A stretch of DNA of 56,470 nt from an uncultured Clostridia bacterium (GTDB taxonomy: Bacteria; Bacillota; Clostridia; TANB77; CAG-508): the NCBI GenBank assembly GCA_947626815.1, contig CANQTN010000009.1:1-56470 (forward strand), read 5' to 3'. Position 1 is the first letter of the stretch. Each line of letters opens with the position of its first letter. The notes under the pieces were generated by a model that was given only the letters and a program-made list of their open reading frames with translations, searched no databases and was not told the origin of the DNA. This document shows, piece by piece, positions 18,684 through 28,077 of this stretch. The position numbers and the translations under genes are program-made.

Positions 18684-19100
18684 CTATTTTAAACTCATTT
18701 CACAATATTGACAACGATATACTTTATTTTCCTTATCTGTCAAAACAAAAACTTGATCCAAATCTTTCTCTACAGAAGTAATACATCTAGGATTTTGGCA
18801 ATTAGCAATATTAATTATCTTTTCTGGTAAAGCAACTTTATATTTTTTTATCAATTTTCCATCCTTTACTATATTGATAGTAGCATTTGGTTCTATAAAA
18901 CCTATCATATCTACATCTATTTCCATTTCTTTATCTATTTTTATAATATCTTTTTTGCCCATTTTTTTGCTTCTTGCATTTGTTATAATTGCAACTGAAC
19001 AATCTAAATTTTCCAATTTAAGTGCTTCATATATTTCCATACCTCTTTTGGCACTAATATGATCTATAACAATACCATTTTTTATACTATCAATATTCAT
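18684..19100 (-). CDS. pyrI: Aspartate carbamoyltransferase regulatory subunit
   Basis: A 138-residue PyrI. The N-terminal allosteric domain binds nucleotides and the C-terminal domain carries four zinc cysteines: CQNPRC and CQYC, at about residues 103-132. It controls PyrB in response to CTP/ATP. The start codon overlaps the pyrB stop by one base (TAATG), so the two are translationally coupled. Confidence 0.93.
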   Translation of the reverse strand: MNIDSIKNGIVIDHISAKRGMEIYEALKLENLDCSVAIITNARSKKMGKKDIIKIDKEMEIDVDMIGFIEPNATINIVKDGKLIKKYKVALPEKIINIANCQNPRCITSVEKDLDQVFVLTDKENKVYRCQYCEMSLK

Positions 19101-20014
19101 TATTTAACCTCCAATAATTTTAATATAAGAGCCATTCTAATATATTTACCATATTCAACTTGTTTAAAGTAACATGCTCTTTTATCATCATCTACATCTG
19201 TTGCAATTTCATTCACTCTTGGTAATGGATGCATAATACACAAATCATCCTTAGCATTTTTTAATTTTTCTTTATTTAAAATATAATAATCCTTTAATCT
19301 TACATAATCATCTTCATTAAAAAATCTTTCTTTTTGAACTCTCGTCATATATAGAACATCTAATTGATTCATATATTCTTCTATATCATTTGTTTCACAA
19401 TATTTTATATTATTTTTATCCAAAATATCTCTTTTAATGTATTCAGGAATAACAAGCTCTTTTGGTGAAATTAAAATAAACTTAATATTTTTATATCTTG
19501 ACATTGCTGTTATCAAAGAATGAACTGTCCTTCCAAATTTTAAATCTCCACATAAACCTATTGTTAAATTATCCAATCTTTTTTTCTCGCAGTGAATAGT
19601 TAAAAGATCTGTTAAAGTTTGTGTTGGATGGTTGTGTCCACCATCGCCTGCATTAATAATCGGTACTATTGATTTTAATGAAGCAACCAAAGGTGCTCCT
19701 TCTTTTGGATGTCTCATTGCTATAATATCACTATAAGCTCCTACAACTCTTATTGTATCTGACACACTCTCTCCTTTTGATACTGAACTAGATGCTGCCT
19801 CTGAAAATCCTAATACTTGTCCTCCTAGTCCAATCATTGCTGCTTCAAAACTAAGCCTTGTTCTTGTACTTGGCTCAAAAAATAAAGTAGCTATCGTTTT
19901 ACCATCACATTTATGAGAATATTTTTCTCTATTAGTAATGATATCTTTAGCTACTTCCATTAATTCATCAATTTCTTCTACAGATAAATCTTTAATATCA
20001 ATTAGATGTTTCAT
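19100..20014 (-). CDS. pyrB: Aspartate carbamoyltransferase catalytic subunit
   Basis: A 304-residue enzyme that condenses carbamoyl phosphate with aspartate in the first committed pyrimidine step. The carbamoyl-phosphate loop is [31 protein letters not shown] and the C-terminal [10 protein letters not shown] are also present. Its start at 20014 follows AAGGAG. It forms an operon with pyrI. A promoter candidate lies at 20069-20097. Confidence 0.95.
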   Translation of the reverse strand: MKHLIDIKDLSVEEIDELMEVAKDIITNREKYSHKCDGKTIATLFFEPSTRTRLSFEAAMIGLGGQVLGFSEAASSSVSKGESVSDTIRVVGAYSDIIAMRHPKEGAPLVASLKSIVPIINAGDGGHNHPTQTLTDLLTIHCEKKRLDNLTIGLCGDLKFGRTVHSLITAMSRYKNIKFILISPKELVIPEYIKRDILDKNNIKYCETNDIEEYMNQLDVLYMTRVQKERFFNEDDYVRLKDYYILNKEKLKNAKDDLCIMHPLPRVNEIATDVDDDKRACYFKQVEYGKYIRMALILKLLEVK

Positions 20015-20068
20015 TTTTTACTCCTTTTCATATAATTTATGTATTTCCACAAAAAATACACTTATATA

Positions 20069-20097
20069 TTTTTATCAAAAAAATGGATATTTGTCAA
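20069..20097 (-). promoter_or_regulatory. Candidate pyrBI promoter
   Basis: On the minus strand TTGACA (20097-20092), 17 bases, then TAAAAA overlapping TAAAAAT. The -10 is weak. No PyrR-type attenuator was recognised in the short leader. Confidence 0.5.
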
Positions 20098-20127
20098 GTA
20101 CTGCAATTAAAAGCTTTATTTTTTGAT

Positions 20128-20327
20128 GTAACGGTTCACTGATCAATGGTAAAGGATAATATATTATTTATGCAGTAACAATTCGAGGGGACCAGCAAGT
20201 TACAGATTGTTAATAAGATTTTATAATTTATTATAAAATTTTAGGTACAATCTGTATGCAGCTGGGAGTTACAAATAAATAATATATTATCCTTTACCAT
20301 TTGTACCATTGACAAGTAGAATCTAAC
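20128..20327. mobile_element. 200-bp inverted-repeat (MITE-like) element B
   Basis: Same family as 4970-5176 but with the core in the opposite orientation: the strand shown begins GTAACGG and carries GCAGTAACAATTCGAGGGGA, matching the reverse complement of element A's right half. The arms are AATGGT...GGATAATATATTATTTAT. The left arm lacks nine bases that the right arm has (ATGGTACAA-like). Flanks TTTTTGAT and ATTTTGAC match at six of eight positions, consistent with an aged target duplication. No coding capacity. Confidence 0.75.
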
Positions 20328-20529
20328 ATTTTGACAATTTTTTTATAATCCTTTTAATATAAGTATTCACTTATTTTCATCAAATTATTAAATAAAATAT
20401 CAAAAAAAGCATCATTATCGAAAATTGTCAAAAAAAATTTTTTTCTTGCATATTTTTTTTTTTTTTGGAAACTATACTTTTATATTGCAAAATATTTTTT
20501 AATTATTTTTTAGAAAGGAATTGATATAA

Positions 20530-21477
20530 ATGAGCAATGTAAAAAAAGTATTATTATTTGTAGCAGTATTATTTGTAGCTTTAGTTTTTAAACCAAGCTT
20601 TTCTAATGCTGCAACACAGGTAAATGACGAAAGCAGTTTACTTGAAGCAATTCAAAGTGCAACAAAAGATGAAACTTTAGAAATTTCATTAGAAGATGAC
20701 ATTCAACTTACTAAACCTATTGAAATTTCTGAAGCTACTATAGTAATTAATGGTAAAGGACATACCATTTCAAAAGCTGACGAAGGATGGAATGCAGTTG
20801 GTGCCAATGGTACACTTATTACTTCTGGTATAGGAGCTAAAGTTACTTTATCCAACATGGTTTTAGAAAATTCTCAAAAATATGGCGCACAAGCATATAA
20901 TGGTGGATATTTAATATTAGATGGAGTAACAATTTCTGACTGTGGTTTCGGTGGAGTAATAGTTAATGCCGGTACTGTTGAAGTTAAAAATTTGACATTA
21001 AACAGAAATGGTGGACAAGCAAATAACGGTATAGAAATTGCAAAAGGTTTCAGTATAAGCACTGGAGATAACCAACCAACTTTAATAATGAATGGTACTT
21101 TAACTTCAACTGAAAATGAAAATGTTGTTTATATTGCTATAAATGACACTTTAGAAGGTTTTGAAGTATCTAATACTGAAAATACAACAAATAAAATATT
21201 AGTTGATGGTAATGGCGTTGTTGTTACAGACCAAAACAATAAAGTTTTATACAGAAGTAATGAAGTAGCAGATTTAGAAATTGAAGGAAAAACTCTTACT
21301 GAAGAAATTAAAGAATCTGAACCAACACCAGAAGTAAAGCCTGAACCAACACCAGAAGTAAAACCTGAAACTCAAAAAGATGTTACACCAAAGACAGGTT
21401 TGTCAAATAGTTTAGAAATAGCTTTATTAGTTCTTGTAACATCAATAGTTTCAATTGCTATAATAAAAAACAGGTAA
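20530..21477 (+). CDS. Sortase-anchored surface protein with beta-helix-like repeats
   Basis: A 315-residue secreted protein. Signal peptide: VLLFVAVLFVALVFKPSFSNAA. The middle looks like a right-handed parallel beta-helix (VTLSNMVLENSQKYG, GGYLILDGVTISDCG, VEVKNLTLNRNGG). A Pro-rich linker with EPTPEVKP repeats precedes the sorting signal TPKTG, a hydrophobic helix and KNR. The class B-like sortase gene starts six bases downstream, so this is probably its dedicated substrate. Function beyond cell-wall display is unknown. The start at 20530 follows AGAAAGG. Confidence 0.8.
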   Translation: MSNVKKVLLFVAVLFVALVFKPSFSNAATQVNDESSLLEAIQSATKDETLEISLEDDIQLTKPIEISEATIVINGKGHTISKADEGWNAVGANGTLITSGIGAKVTLSNMVLENSQKYGAQAYNGGYLILDGVTISDCGFGGVIVNAGTVEVKNLTLNRNGGQANNGIEIAKGFSISTGDNQPTLIMNGTLTSTENENVVYIAINDTLEGFEVSNTENTTNKILVDGNGVVVTDQNNKVLYRSNEVADLEIEGKTLTEEIKESEPTPEVKPEPTPEVKPETQKDVTPKTGLSNSLEIALLVLVTSIVSIAIIKNR

Positions 21478-21483
21478 TATAAA

Positions 21484-22287
21484 ATGTCAAAATCTTCTAG
21501 AAAATTTAAGATCTTTATTCTTATAATTTTACTAGTACTAATAGTTTGCTCTATTTTATATATTTTAAAATATTATAATGATATTAATAATGCTAAAAAA
21601 CAAAGTAATTTATTAAATGAAATTTCTATAGATAAAACTATTGCTACACAAAAAGAAAATAATACAATCGAAAATAATAACATTGAAAGTGAACCAATCA
21701 AAAGTGAAAGAATTTTAAAACTTGAAGAATTACAAAAAGAAAATTCAGATATTAAAGCATGGATTGAAATTGAAAATACTCAAATAAGCTACCCTGTCCT
21801 ACAATATTCAGACAACGATTATTATATGAATCATAATTATAAAAAAGAGCAAACTATTATTGGTTCTATATTTTTGGACAAAAACTATTGTTGGGATCCT
21901 CCAAGTAGTAATTTACTAATATATGGACACAATATAAAAAATGGAACTATGTTTCAAAATCTACTAAATTATAAAAGTAAAACATTTTATGAACAACATC
22001 CTACTATTAGATTTACTACAAATACAGAAGATGCAAATTATGAAATAATATCTGCTTTCACTTCAAGAGTTTACTATAAATATGAACAAAATGTATTTAG
22101 ATATTATTATTTTATAAATGCAAATAATGAAAATGAATTTAATGAATTCATACAAAACGCAAAATCTTCATCATTTTACGATACTGGAAAAACTGCTAAA
22201 TATGGTGATCAATTAATGACTTTATCTACATGCTCTTACCATGTAAAAGATGGAAGATTTGTAGTTATAGCTAAAAAAAGCACTTAA
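21484..22287 (+). CDS. Class B-type sortase
   Basis: A 267-residue membrane-bound transpeptidase. One N-terminal membrane helix (FIFILIILLVLIVCS-like) is followed by the sortase barrel with DIKAWIEIENTQISYPVLQ. The catalytic His is in IYGHNIKNGTMF, Cys in LSTCSYHVKDGRFVV and Arg in the same segment. NGTMF and the spacing point to class B. It follows its probable substrate (TPKTG protein) by six bases and ends in a shared terminator at 22289-22333. Confidence 0.88.
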   Translation: MSKSSRKFKIFILIILLVLIVCSILYILKYYNDINNAKKQSNLLNEISIDKTIATQKENNTIENNNIESEPIKSERILKLEELQKENSDIKAWIEIENTQISYPVLQYSDNDYYMNHNYKKEQTIIGSIFLDKNYCWDPPSSNLLIYGHNIKNGTMFQNLLNYKSKTFYEQHPTIRFTTNTEDANYEIISAFTSRVYYKYEQNVFRYYYFINANNENEFNEFIQNAKSSSFYDTGKTAKYGDQLMTLSTCSYHVKDGRFVVIAKKST

Positions 22288-22288
22288 A

Positions 22289-22333
22289 AACTAAGATTTT
22301 CTATACAATAATATTGCTTAGAAAATCTTAGTT
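22289..22333. terminator. Bidirectional terminator
   Basis: AACTAAGATTTTCTA pairs with TAGAAAATCTTAGTT around a 15-base loop. It lies between the converging sortase and cohesin-protein genes and has T-runs on both sides. Confidence 0.8.
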
Positions 22334-22340
22334 ATATTTT

Positions 22341-23168
22341 TTATTTAATAATGTTAATATTATATTTAAGTAATTTTATTCTAACAAATAAACTTATTGC
22401 TACTAAAGCACATATAGTAATTACCATGTAGATTGCTTTATTTTTATCTCCTGTTTGTGGTAATATTCCTTGTCTTATACCTCCATTATTAACACCACCT
22501 GTATTTGCTTGAGCTCCGATATTATTATCTTTTTCCTTTTGAGCACTACTGTTTCCGTTTCCATTTCCACTTTGGTTTCCTGTTATTCCTCCACTTTCGC
22601 TTCCGTTTCCACTTCCATTTTGACTTCCACTTCCACTTTCATTTCCGCTTCCACTTCCATTATCTTTATCTAATATTGTTACTTTAACAGAACTATCATT
22701 AGCAGATACATCAGTACTTGCTGTTGAACCAGAGAAATTAGTTAATTTAATAGTAGTTTCTCCCAATTTAGCATCTTCTTTTACTTTAAAAGTAATTGTT
22801 CCTATATTTTGTGCTGTTTTTACAACTTCACCATCATTAGTATTTCCTACAATTTTCGTTTCTTGATATAATGGTGCTTCCCATTTATCTGTACCACTTG
22901 TTGATACATATTCCAAAATAGAAGAATCAAAATCTATACTAGCTGTATAAGCTCCTATTCCCTTTTCTCCACTTTCAATAGCAATATCACTTAATGCAAT
23001 AGTAACTATAACATTTTCTCCTCTTTTAACTTGCGAATTATCTACAGTTAAAGTAGTTTTAAAACTATCATCTGCTGCATACACATTCACTGCAAATAGT
23101 AATATTATCAATAGTACTGCACCAATTATTCTTTTACTCATTACAAAATTTTTCATTTTTACTACCAT
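22341..23168 (-). CDS. LPXTG-anchored cohesin-domain protein
   Basis: About 271-275 residues. A signal peptide (IGAVLLIILLFAVNVYAA) is followed by one cohesin-like domain (VKRGENVIVTIALSDI, YTASIDFDSSILEYV, IGTITFKVKEDAKLGETTI). Then comes a Gly/Ser/Asn-rich linker, the sorting signal LPQTGD, a hydrophobic helix and basic residues. Cohesins bind dockerins in cellulosomes; the next gene upstream (23268-27857) ends in a dockerin, so this is probably its wall anchor. The start could be 23168 or 23156; the second gives a better distance from AGAAAGGA. Confidence 0.82.
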   Translation of the reverse strand: MVVKMKNFVMSKRIIGAVLLIILLFAVNVYAADDSFKTTLTVDNSQVKRGENVIVTIALSDIAIESGEKGIGAYTASIDFDSSILEYVSTSGTDKWEAPLYQETKIVGNTNDGEVVKTAQNIGTITFKVKEDAKLGETTIKLTNFSGSTASTDVSANDSSVKVTILDKDNGSGSGNESGSGSQNGSGNGSESGGITGNQSGNGNGNSSAQKEKDNNIGAQANTGGVNNGGIRQGILPQTGDKNKAIYMVITICALVAISLFVRIKLLKYNINIIK

Positions 23169-23171
23169 TCC

Positions 23172-23231
23172 TTTCTAAGGCACAAATCTGGTTGAAAAAG
23201 AATTAAATTATTATAATTATTTTTCAACCTT
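23172..23231 (-). repeat. Leader repeat with GGTTGAAAAA hairpin, copy 1
   Basis: GGTTGAAAAAGAATT and AATTATTTTTCAACC form a hairpin; next to it lies CAAATCTGG and then TTTCTAAGGCA, which contains the ribosome site of the cohesin gene. A close copy is at 52785-52865 and a truncated one at 50985-51004. All three lie just upstream of a minus-strand gene. Confidence 0.6.
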
Positions 23232-23267
23232 CTTTCGCCTTTAACTTATATTACGTCTTAAAAAATA

Positions 23268-26200
23268 TTACTCTGTCTCTATTTGTTGCAATACTAACCT
23301 CTTCATCAACAATAAATCTGTTGCCGTTATTTTATTATCTTGATTAATATCTGCAGCCTTAAATTTGTCATCTGTTAAAATCCATTCCTGCTTTTCCCCT
23401 GCTATTAAATGTCTTTTTACTAATAAAAGATCTGTTGCCGTTATTTTACCATCTTGATTTATATCTCCTGATTTATCATTTTCTTGTTGAATCCAATTTA
23501 CTTCTGCTACTGCTTCTCCTATATTTCCAGCTGCATCTTCAAATTTAAAAGTAAAAGTTCCATTTTTAGTAAATGTAAAATGTCTATTCATACTATTATT
23601 TGTTATTATTATTGATTCACTTTCATCTACTAGATTTGCAATAACTGGTTCATTTGTAGCTTGTTGTGTACTATATTGAATTTTTGCCGTTGGAGCTGTT
23701 TTATCTATCCAATCTACTTTTGCTTTATGTTTCTTTACTTCTACATTATCAATATCTGCCGCATCTTTATATTCAAACACAAACTCTCCATTATTTTCAA
23801 AAGTATATTTATTGTTTTCATTATTGTTTATAATTTTAACACTAGCTTCCTTACCTTCGTTGTTAATCATATATGTATTAATAGTTGCCACAACATTCTT
23901 ATTTGTTATTCTTGCAATATCATATGTCATATCACTTGCTATAATATTTCCATCTTCCAAATAATCAGCTTTTATACTTTTATATGCTATGTTACTTGCT
24001 TTATCAAGAAATTTAAATTCATAATCTCCACTTTTATCAAATGTATATTCTAAAGGACTTGTTTTTACTTGTTCTAATTTCTTTAAAATTTCTTCTTCAT
24101 CTGCTGTTACAGTTACAGCATTTCCATCTTTATCAAAATATTGTCTATTAGTTTTTCCATCTACTAATGTAGTCACATATGTATCAACATTTTGAACTGC
24201 ACCTGTGGTATTTTTATATGTGGTTTTTACAATATTTCCTTCTTCATCTAATTCTTCTACTTTATAAACATTACCTGCAGAATCTAAATATGAAATTTTT
24301 GACACTTTTTTATCTTTAACTTCAATATAATTTATTTTTTTATTATCCTTATCTAGTAAATATACATCTTCACTTATATTATCTAATAAAATAAGTAATT
24401 TCTTATTTCCATCTAGTTTGTAATCTATATCAGCCGTTGGTACATCTTTATCTATCCAGTCTACTTTAGCAAGTGCTGAACCTTTGTTACCATTTTTGTC
24501 TTCAAATTCAAATGTAAATTCTCCATTTTCTTTAAACACATATGTATCATTTCCATCATTATTTGTAATTGTAATTTCTGTACTTGGATTTTCAAGTCTA
24601 GCAATTACATACTCACTTGTTGGTTCTTTTGTACTATAGTATACACCAGCCGTTGGAATAGTATTATCTATCTTAGTTATATCTTCAAATAAATTTATCA
24701 TTGCTAATGATGCAAATATATTATGTGTTTCTATTTCTAATTTTACATATTGACCATATACACTTTCTTTAAACGTAACTTCCTTTAATTCATTATAATT
24801 ATCTTTAGTACAATTTTCAATTTTTCCTGCTTCTGTCCATTTTTCTCCATCTTCACTCACATAAATTACAACACTTTTAATGTCATCAGGATCATCTACT
24901 TTATATTTTTTCTGCATAAATTCTAATGCAGATACATATCTTGGTCTATTTAATTTTATAGTAATAAATGGTTTTGTTTCTTGTTGTAAAACAGAATATC
25001 TAAAATCTGTATGCCACATTGTATTAATATTTCCATCTATTGCATTTGGAGCATAAAAAGGTCTTTTACCATCAACTGACTGAGTTGAATATTCTGCTAT
25101 TTCCAAATCTGAAACTCTAATATATTTTCTTGTATCTGGTTGATTATCAACTGTAAATGTATACATTTCTGATGCTGGACTTGCTAATTTTGTACCTGAT
25201 GCTCCTTGTCTTAATTGTATAGTTTTATTACCTGTTAAATCTGGTGAAGCTACATTATATGAAACCCATTCATCTTTTTCTGTATATCTCCACTGTGTTT
25301 CTAAATTAACACCTACAACTCGATTTTCTAAATCATTAGCATATAAGTTCTCTAAATTTTTCTGTTCTTCAATATCAATTTTATATATATTATTATCTGT
25401 ATAATCCGTTCCAACTATATGAACATAAATATCGTTATCTGATGTAATACTTTCTATTTCAGTTTTAGTTAATTGCCATTTATGTGGTTGATCTGCTTCA
25501 AAATATACTTCATTCCAGTTTTTCTTTCCATCTATACTGTAATCCCAACGAATTCCAGTATTATCAAAACGATTTGCTAACACAATTTTTTCTGCATCTA
25601 CTCCATCAAATGAAAAGTTAGCAAGTGTTGTATCTATCTGACCAAGCAAATAAGTAGCTACAGTTCTTGTAATACCAGGTTGTAAAACTCTATCTGTTGC
25701 CTCATATGATTTTCCATCATTCAATAGTTTTGACTCTAAAAGTGCATATTTAAATGTATAATCAACACTTGTAATTTTTTCTTCAATTTGATCTAGTAAA
25801 TTTTTCATTGGTAATGGGAATGGCATTAATGCTTCTCCTAATTCTTCTGCTAATTTATAATAATCTGCCTCTTTTTTTGTACTATCAGATTTATATAAAT
25901 TTATTAATCCCCACCATGCATCAATATTAATTTTTTGTACTTTTAATGCTTCTCTATATAATTCTTCTTGTTTTGTTTTATTTCCTTCATATAATTGAGC
26001 TGTCATAAGAATTTCTTCTGCTTTCTCATAGTTTTCATTATCATTCATAGCCTCTTGTGCTAAAACAATATAGGTTGCAGCAAATCCATCCACATAGCTA
26101 TCATTTCCCCATCCAAGTGGCATTCTAATTGATAATCTTTCTGTTTTTCCTGATTGAGCCCAACCTGAAACATCATTGTCTATTGTCCAATATCCCTTAC

Positions 26201-27857
26201 CATCTTCATTTTTTCTATAATAAATAAGTGCCGCATGCCCTGGTTGACCTATAACTGAGGCTGGTGTACCATGAGCTGCACGTATATTTGCACCTAATTT
26301 TGATATACCTCCACAAACAGCTCCTGTTCCAAATTCATTTCTCATACTCATCCAAGCCTTATATACATGGTCATTACCATTACTATATGTTACTTTATAT
26401 GTAGAAAATATTCCTTCAAATACCTTATCCCAATAATCTTTTCTTGCAGGATCATGAAAAATTGGATTCTCAAAGTCTGGCCACACATAAGCAATATAAG
26501 TATGTGGTTGTAAATATTTTTCCTCTTCGTTTGGATGTTCATTTATTCTTTTTTGTGTATATTCATTTAACCATATAAGTTCTTCATTATCTGTAATGTT
26601 ATTCATTACATAACGCATTTCTTCAATTGTTAATGCCTCAAACCATGGTGTATGATCTTGCCTATCAGATACTTTAAATTTTCCTTCATCATATAATTTT
26701 TTATATATTTCATAACGAACCGCAGAATCTGATCTGTTACTTGGGTGATCTATTTGCGCCCAGTATCCAACTTTTGTTGAATGTGTTAAAGAAAGTGCAA
26801 TTACCATTTTCTTATATACATTACCTTTTGTCATTTTTGGATACCATTTATTATTTGTTGGCTCTGCATTATTAAAATCTTCTTTATATTTACTATAAAG
26901 TTTAGAAAGTTCTTTTATTGAATTATAGTAACTTCCTCCATCTGGTTCTCCACCTAATACATATAAATGAAGGTTTTCTACATCACTCATTAACCATTGT
27001 ACTGCTGTTTTATATTGTTCATTCTGATTTACTATTGCTTGTAAAAGATCATATCCTACATTATTTACAAATGTTCTTTGTAATAATGTTAATTCATCTT
27101 GTTCTAATTGTTGCTGTAATGTTTTACCTTTTAAAGCTTCATCATATTCTTCTACTGTTTTTATAAAATCTACCTTATTGGCTGTTGTTTCTTTATATCC
27201 ATCTTTATATAATTTTGCATCTGCATAAACAGCATGGTCTGATGCATTATTTCCATTATTGTTACAATATAATTTTAAATATTTTGCACCTTTAATATTT
27301 ATTTTTATAAATACTGCTTCACTATCACCTTTTAAAACCTGTGGAGTTTCTTCTGTTTTTAATACCCAATCTGTTCCATTTTCTGATGTAGATATAGAAA
27401 ATTTTACACCATTTCCATTTTTTCCACGGCTTTCATCTACACCAATATATGTAGAAAAAAAGTCATAATCATATTTACTTATATCGTATATTAATGTTGA
27501 GGTAGCATGGGCAGATACACCTTTTAAAAAGTACTTTTTCTTTCCATTTACTATTAATGTAATTAATCCATTATTATATTGTGTTTCTAAATTGCTATCT
27601 AATGTTATGCTTCCCCATTCTACTGTTGACTGGTCTTTAGTATATTCAATATCAGATAAATACTTCATATCTTCTGAATCAGTATTTTCTGCTAAATAAT
27701 GTTGTACTTCTCCTTTTATCACTTTTGTAGTATCATTTTGTGCAATATTACAATTACACGCAATATTTTTAATTGTCAAAAATATTACTAATAAAATCAG
27801 GCTAATAATGATTATAGACAGTATTTTTATTTTTTTATTTCTCATATTTTTTTCCAC
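23268..27857 (-). CDS. Large multidomain surface protein with C-terminal dockerin
   Basis: 1529 residues. An N-terminal membrane/signal helix (IIIISLILLVIFLTI) is followed by an NPCBM-type carbohydrate-binding module (residues ~85-215). A catalytic-looking region around residues 500-570 contains GTGAVCGGISKLGANIRAAH and QPGHAALIYYRK, reminiscent of transglutaminase-like Cys/His folds. A discoidin/F5-8C module (~930-1070) follows, then repeated Ig-like units with the ITNN...FTFEFED pattern. It ends with a type I dockerin made of two F-hand repeats (DINQDGKITATDLLLVKR and DINQDNKITATDLLLMKR). The dockerin probably docks on the LPQTG-anchored cohesin encoded just downstream. The substrate is unknown; binding modules suggest glycans. 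Confidence 0.8.
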   Translation of the reverse strand: MEKNMRNKKIKILSIIIISLILLVIFLTIKNIACNCNIAQNDTTKVIKGEVQHYLAENTDSEDMKYLSDIEYTKDQSTVEWGSITLDSNLETQYNNGLITLIVNGKKKYFLKGVSAHATSTLIYDISKYDYDFFSTYIGVDESRGKNGNGVKFSISTSENGTDWVLKTEETPQVLKGDSEAVFIKINIKGAKYLKLYCNNNGNNASDHAVYADAKLYKDGYKETTANKVDFIKTVEEYDEALKGKTLQQQLEQDELTLLQRTFVNNVGYDLLQAIVNQNEQYKTAVQWLMSDVENLHLYVLGGEPDGGSYYNSIKELSKLYSKYKEDFNNAEPTNNKWYPKMTKGNVYKKMVIALSLTHSTKVGYWAQIDHPSNRSDSAVRYEIYKKLYDEGKFKVSDRQDHTPWFEALTIEEMRYVMNNITDNEELIWLNEYTQKRINEHPNEEEKYLQPHTYIAYVWPDFENPIFHDPARKDYWDKVFEGIFSTYKVTYSNGNDHVYKAWMSMRNEFGTGAVCGGISKLGANIRAAHGTPASVIGQPGHAALIYYRKNEDGKGYWTIDNDVSGWAQSGKTERLSIRMPLGWGNDSYVDGFAATYIVLAQEAMNDNENYEKAEEILMTAQLYEGNKTKQEELYREALKVQKINIDAWWGLINLYKSDSTKKEADYYKLAEELGEALMPFPLPMKNLLDQIEEKITSVDYTFKYALLESKLLNDGKSYEATDRVLQPGITRTVATYLLGQIDTTLANFSFDGVDAEKIVLANRFDNTGIRWDYSIDGKKNWNEVYFEADQPHKWQLTKTEIESITSDNDIYVHIVGTDYTDNNIYKIDIEEQKNLENLYANDLENRVVGVNLETQWRYTEKDEWVSYNVASPDLTGNKTIQLRQGASGTKLASPASEMYTFTVDNQPDTRKYIRVSDLEIAEYSTQSVDGKRPFYAPNAIDGNINTMWHTDFRYSVLQQETKPFITIKLNRPRYVSALEFMQKKYKVDDPDDIKSVVIYVSEDGEKWTEAGKIENCTKDNYNELKEVTFKESVYGQYVKLEIETHNIFASLAMINLFEDITKIDNTIPTAGVYYSTKEPTSEYVIARLENPSTEITITNNDGNDTYVFKENGEFTFEFEDKNGNKGSALAKVDWIDKDVPTADIDYKLDGNKKLLILLDNISEDVYLLDKDNKKINYIEVKDKKVSKISYLDSAGNVYKVEELDEEGNIVKTTYKNTTGAVQNVDTYVTTLVDGKTNRQYFDKDGNAVTVTADEEEILKKLEQVKTSPLEYTFDKSGDYEFKFLDKASNIAYKSIKADYLEDGNIIASDMTYDIARITNKNVVATINTYMINNEGKEASVKIINNNENNKYTFENNGEFVFEYKDAADIDNVEVKKHKAKVDWIDKTAPTAKIQYSTQQATNEPVIANLVDESESIIITNNSMNRHFTFTKNGTFTFKFEDAAGNIGEAVAEVNWIQQENDKSGDINQDGKITATDLLLVKRHLIAGEKQEWILTDDKFKAADINQDNKITATDLLLMKRLVLQQIETE

Positions 27858-28001
27858 CCAAAAACCTCCTTTTACTTAACATTACTTATATTATAACATA
27901 TTTTCTTAATTCTGTAAATATATTCCTTTAGATTATACTATATGTCAACTGCATTGGTTACTAGTCAGCCATGTTATTATATATACTCCCATATTAAAAC
28001 A

Positions 28002-28049
28002 AAAGCTAAAATTTTCTAAACAATAATTTGTTCAGAAAATTTTAGCTTT
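28002..28049 (-). terminator. Terminator after the GLUG-like pilin protein
   Basis: AAAGCTAAAATTTTCT pairs with AGAAAATTTTAGCTTT. It lies 29 bases past the stop of the gene at 28078-29617. Confidence 0.75.
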
Positions 28050-28077
28050 GTCTTTTTATACATTTTTCTTAGTTGAA

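Noticed and set aside
22505..22687. CRISPR-like regular repeats in the Gly/Ser linker of the cohesin protein
   Set aside because: They are in-frame codon repeats (GSGSGN-type) of a protein linker with no unique spacers.
27940..27965. TTGACA followed by TATAAT upstream of the dockerin protein gene
   Set aside because: The spacer is only about five bases, so it cannot be a sigma-A promoter as written.
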